Below are positions 5,454-5,943 of a stretch of 5,943 nt of DNA, in pieces. Position 1 is the stretch's first letter; each line of letters starts with the position of its first letter. The position numbers were made by a program, and so were the translations under genes. The notes beneath the pieces are model-generated. The model searched no databases. It had not been told where the DNA came from and worked only from the letters and a program-made list of their open reading frames with translations. Source of the stretch: Desulfobacteraceae bacterium 4572_19 (GTDB lineage: Bacteria; Desulfobacterota; Desulfobacteria; Desulfobacterales; NBLS01); assembly GCA_002084385.1 (NCBI GenBank), contig NBLS01000093.1:1-5943 (forward strand), in the 5' to 3' direction.

Positions 5454-5746
5454 GCAAAACCATCAGTGATTATCTAAAAGTATTAAATAAAAATGCTATA
5501 CCAATTAAAGAGGCGATTCTTTTTGGCAGTTATGCAAAGGGTAATTATCAAAAATGGAGTGATATTGATATTGCCTTAGTGTCTGATATTTTTTCTGGAG
5601 ATCGAATTGATGACAAAGACAAAATAAGAAAAATTACACTCTCCGTTAGTAGCGAAATAGAAGTAATGCCCTTTTCTTCCAAAGATTTCAATTTACAAAA
5701 TCCATTCGTAAAAGAGATTTTAGAAACTGGAGTAAAGTTGACCTGA
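5429..5746 (+). CDS. Minimal nucleotidyltransferase (MNT), putative antitoxin partner of HEPN
   Basis: The 105-residue protein is a single nucleotidyltransferase domain of the DNA polymerase beta superfamily (NTP_transf_2 type). The catalytic pattern G-S-x10-D-x-D is complete: ILFGSYAKGNYQKWSDIDIAL places G33-S34 and D45/D47. A third acidic position is probably Glu78 in SEIEVM, a glutamate where aspartate is often seen. In HEPN-MNT modules such enzymes can neutralise the HEPN partner by transferring AMP to it; that role here is inferred from pairing. AAAGGAG at 5414-5420, eight bases before ATG 5429-5431, fixes the start. Its 3' end and the 12 following bases are duplicated at 4341-4468. Confidence 0.88.
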   Translation: MVQLPIRISKTISDYLKVLNKNAIPIKEAILFGSYAKGNYQKWSDIDIALVSDIFSGDRIDDKDKIRKITLSVSSEIEVMPFSSKDFNLQNPFVKEILETGVKLT

Positions 5747-5750
5747 ATTT

Positions 5751-5822
5751 GTGCGTGAAATTAAAGGCAGAATTGAGACCCTGGAATTTAAACTGGAACG
5801 AAAGCTTAAAACTGATTATTAA
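5751..5822 (+). pseudogene. Possible C-terminal gene remnant downstream of MNT
   Basis: An open stretch ending at TAA 5820-5822 would read VREIKGRIETLEFKLERKLKTDY. It is charged and helix- or coiled-coil-like, with third-position use similar to a real gene. Its GTG at 5751 is in the sequence shared with the MNT fragment and there is no convincing ribosome binding site. It may be the tail of a lost gene joined to the MNT 3' end. I do not recognise the family. Confidence 0.25.
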
Positions 5823-5868
5823 TATTTTTTTCAAATACCAAAAAAATTGTGAGCCTGTAAATGTTTAC

Positions 5869-5914
5869 GGATTGTATTATTGTTAGATTAAATTTATTCT
5901 GACAAATAAAATAT
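5869..5914. repeat. Direct repeat B: copy of the pstS upstream region
   Basis: It matches 4191-4236 with four mismatches in 46 bases, in the same orientation. If one 11-bp unit of the pstS Pho-box-like array is gapped, the match extends left to about 5861 (ATGTTTAC against ATGTTA). No gene on the minus strand lies next to it to be regulated, so it looks like displaced promoter sequence rather than a working Pho box. Confidence 0.7.
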
Positions 5915-5930
5915 AACTTTATTTTTTTTC

Positions 5931-5936
5931 TTGACA
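5931..5936 (+). promoter_or_regulatory. Possible -35 box of a gene beyond the window
   Basis: A perfect TTGACA follows an A/T-rich stretch at the end of the window. A matching -10 box would fall beyond the edge, so this is only a candidate. Confidence 0.25.
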
Positions 5937-5943
5937 AATGATT

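Noticed and set aside
1..5943. tRNA, rRNA or riboswitch genes
   Set aside because: I saw no cloverleaf-like G+C-rich stretch, rRNA-like block or recognisable riboswitch core on either strand.

Overview
The window is AT-rich bacterial DNA. Most of it is a complete phosphate-uptake operon on the minus strand, in the order pstS-pstC-pstA-pstB-phoU. A small HEPN/MNT toxin-antitoxin-like gene pair lies on the plus strand, transcribed away from pstS. PstS has a Sec signal peptide and no lipobox cysteine, which points to a Gram-negative periplasm. The operon order, low GC and many GTGAACG-type intergenic repeats would fit a low-GC Desulfobacterota-like or related proteobacterium. That placement is inference and no marker gene is present to confirm it.

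Layout. Positions 4-651 hold phoU, followed by a 212-base gap (652-863) with a REP-like hairpin repeat and a small inverted repeat at the pstB stop. Positions 864-1628 are pstB, 1646-2518 pstA, 2518-3249 pstC (TTG start) and 3278-4093 pstS. The 967-base region 4094-5060 holds the pstS promoter with 11-bp-spaced Pho-box-like repeats, a second copy of the hairpin repeat, and a decayed duplicate of the 3' end of the MNT gene. Part of this region is bracketed by a perfect 20-bp inverted repeat. Positions 5061-5453 and 5429-5746 are the overlapping HEPN and MNT genes. The last 200 bases hold a possible gene remnant, a copy of the pstS upstream region and a possible -35 box of a gene outside the window.

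How the genes work together. PstS binds phosphate in the periplasm, PstC and PstA form the membrane channel, PstB supplies ATP hydrolysis, and PhoU links the transporter state to Pho signalling. No phoR or phoB is present here. The HEPN/MNT pair is unrelated to phosphate uptake and looks like accessory DNA inserted upstream of pstS.

Most notable points. (1) PstC appears to lack an in-frame stretch of about 50 residues, including the EAA coupling loop that should contact PstB; its paralogue PstA next door has this loop intact. (2) The last 37 codons of the MNT gene, counting the stop, occur again, nearly identical, 1290 bases upstream as a pseudogene fragment. (3) The distal half of the pstS regulatory region is repeated downstream of the MNT gene, so the HEPN/MNT segment sits between direct repeats. 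(4) A hairpin repeat with an identical 13-nt loop occurs upstream of pstS and between pstB and phoU.
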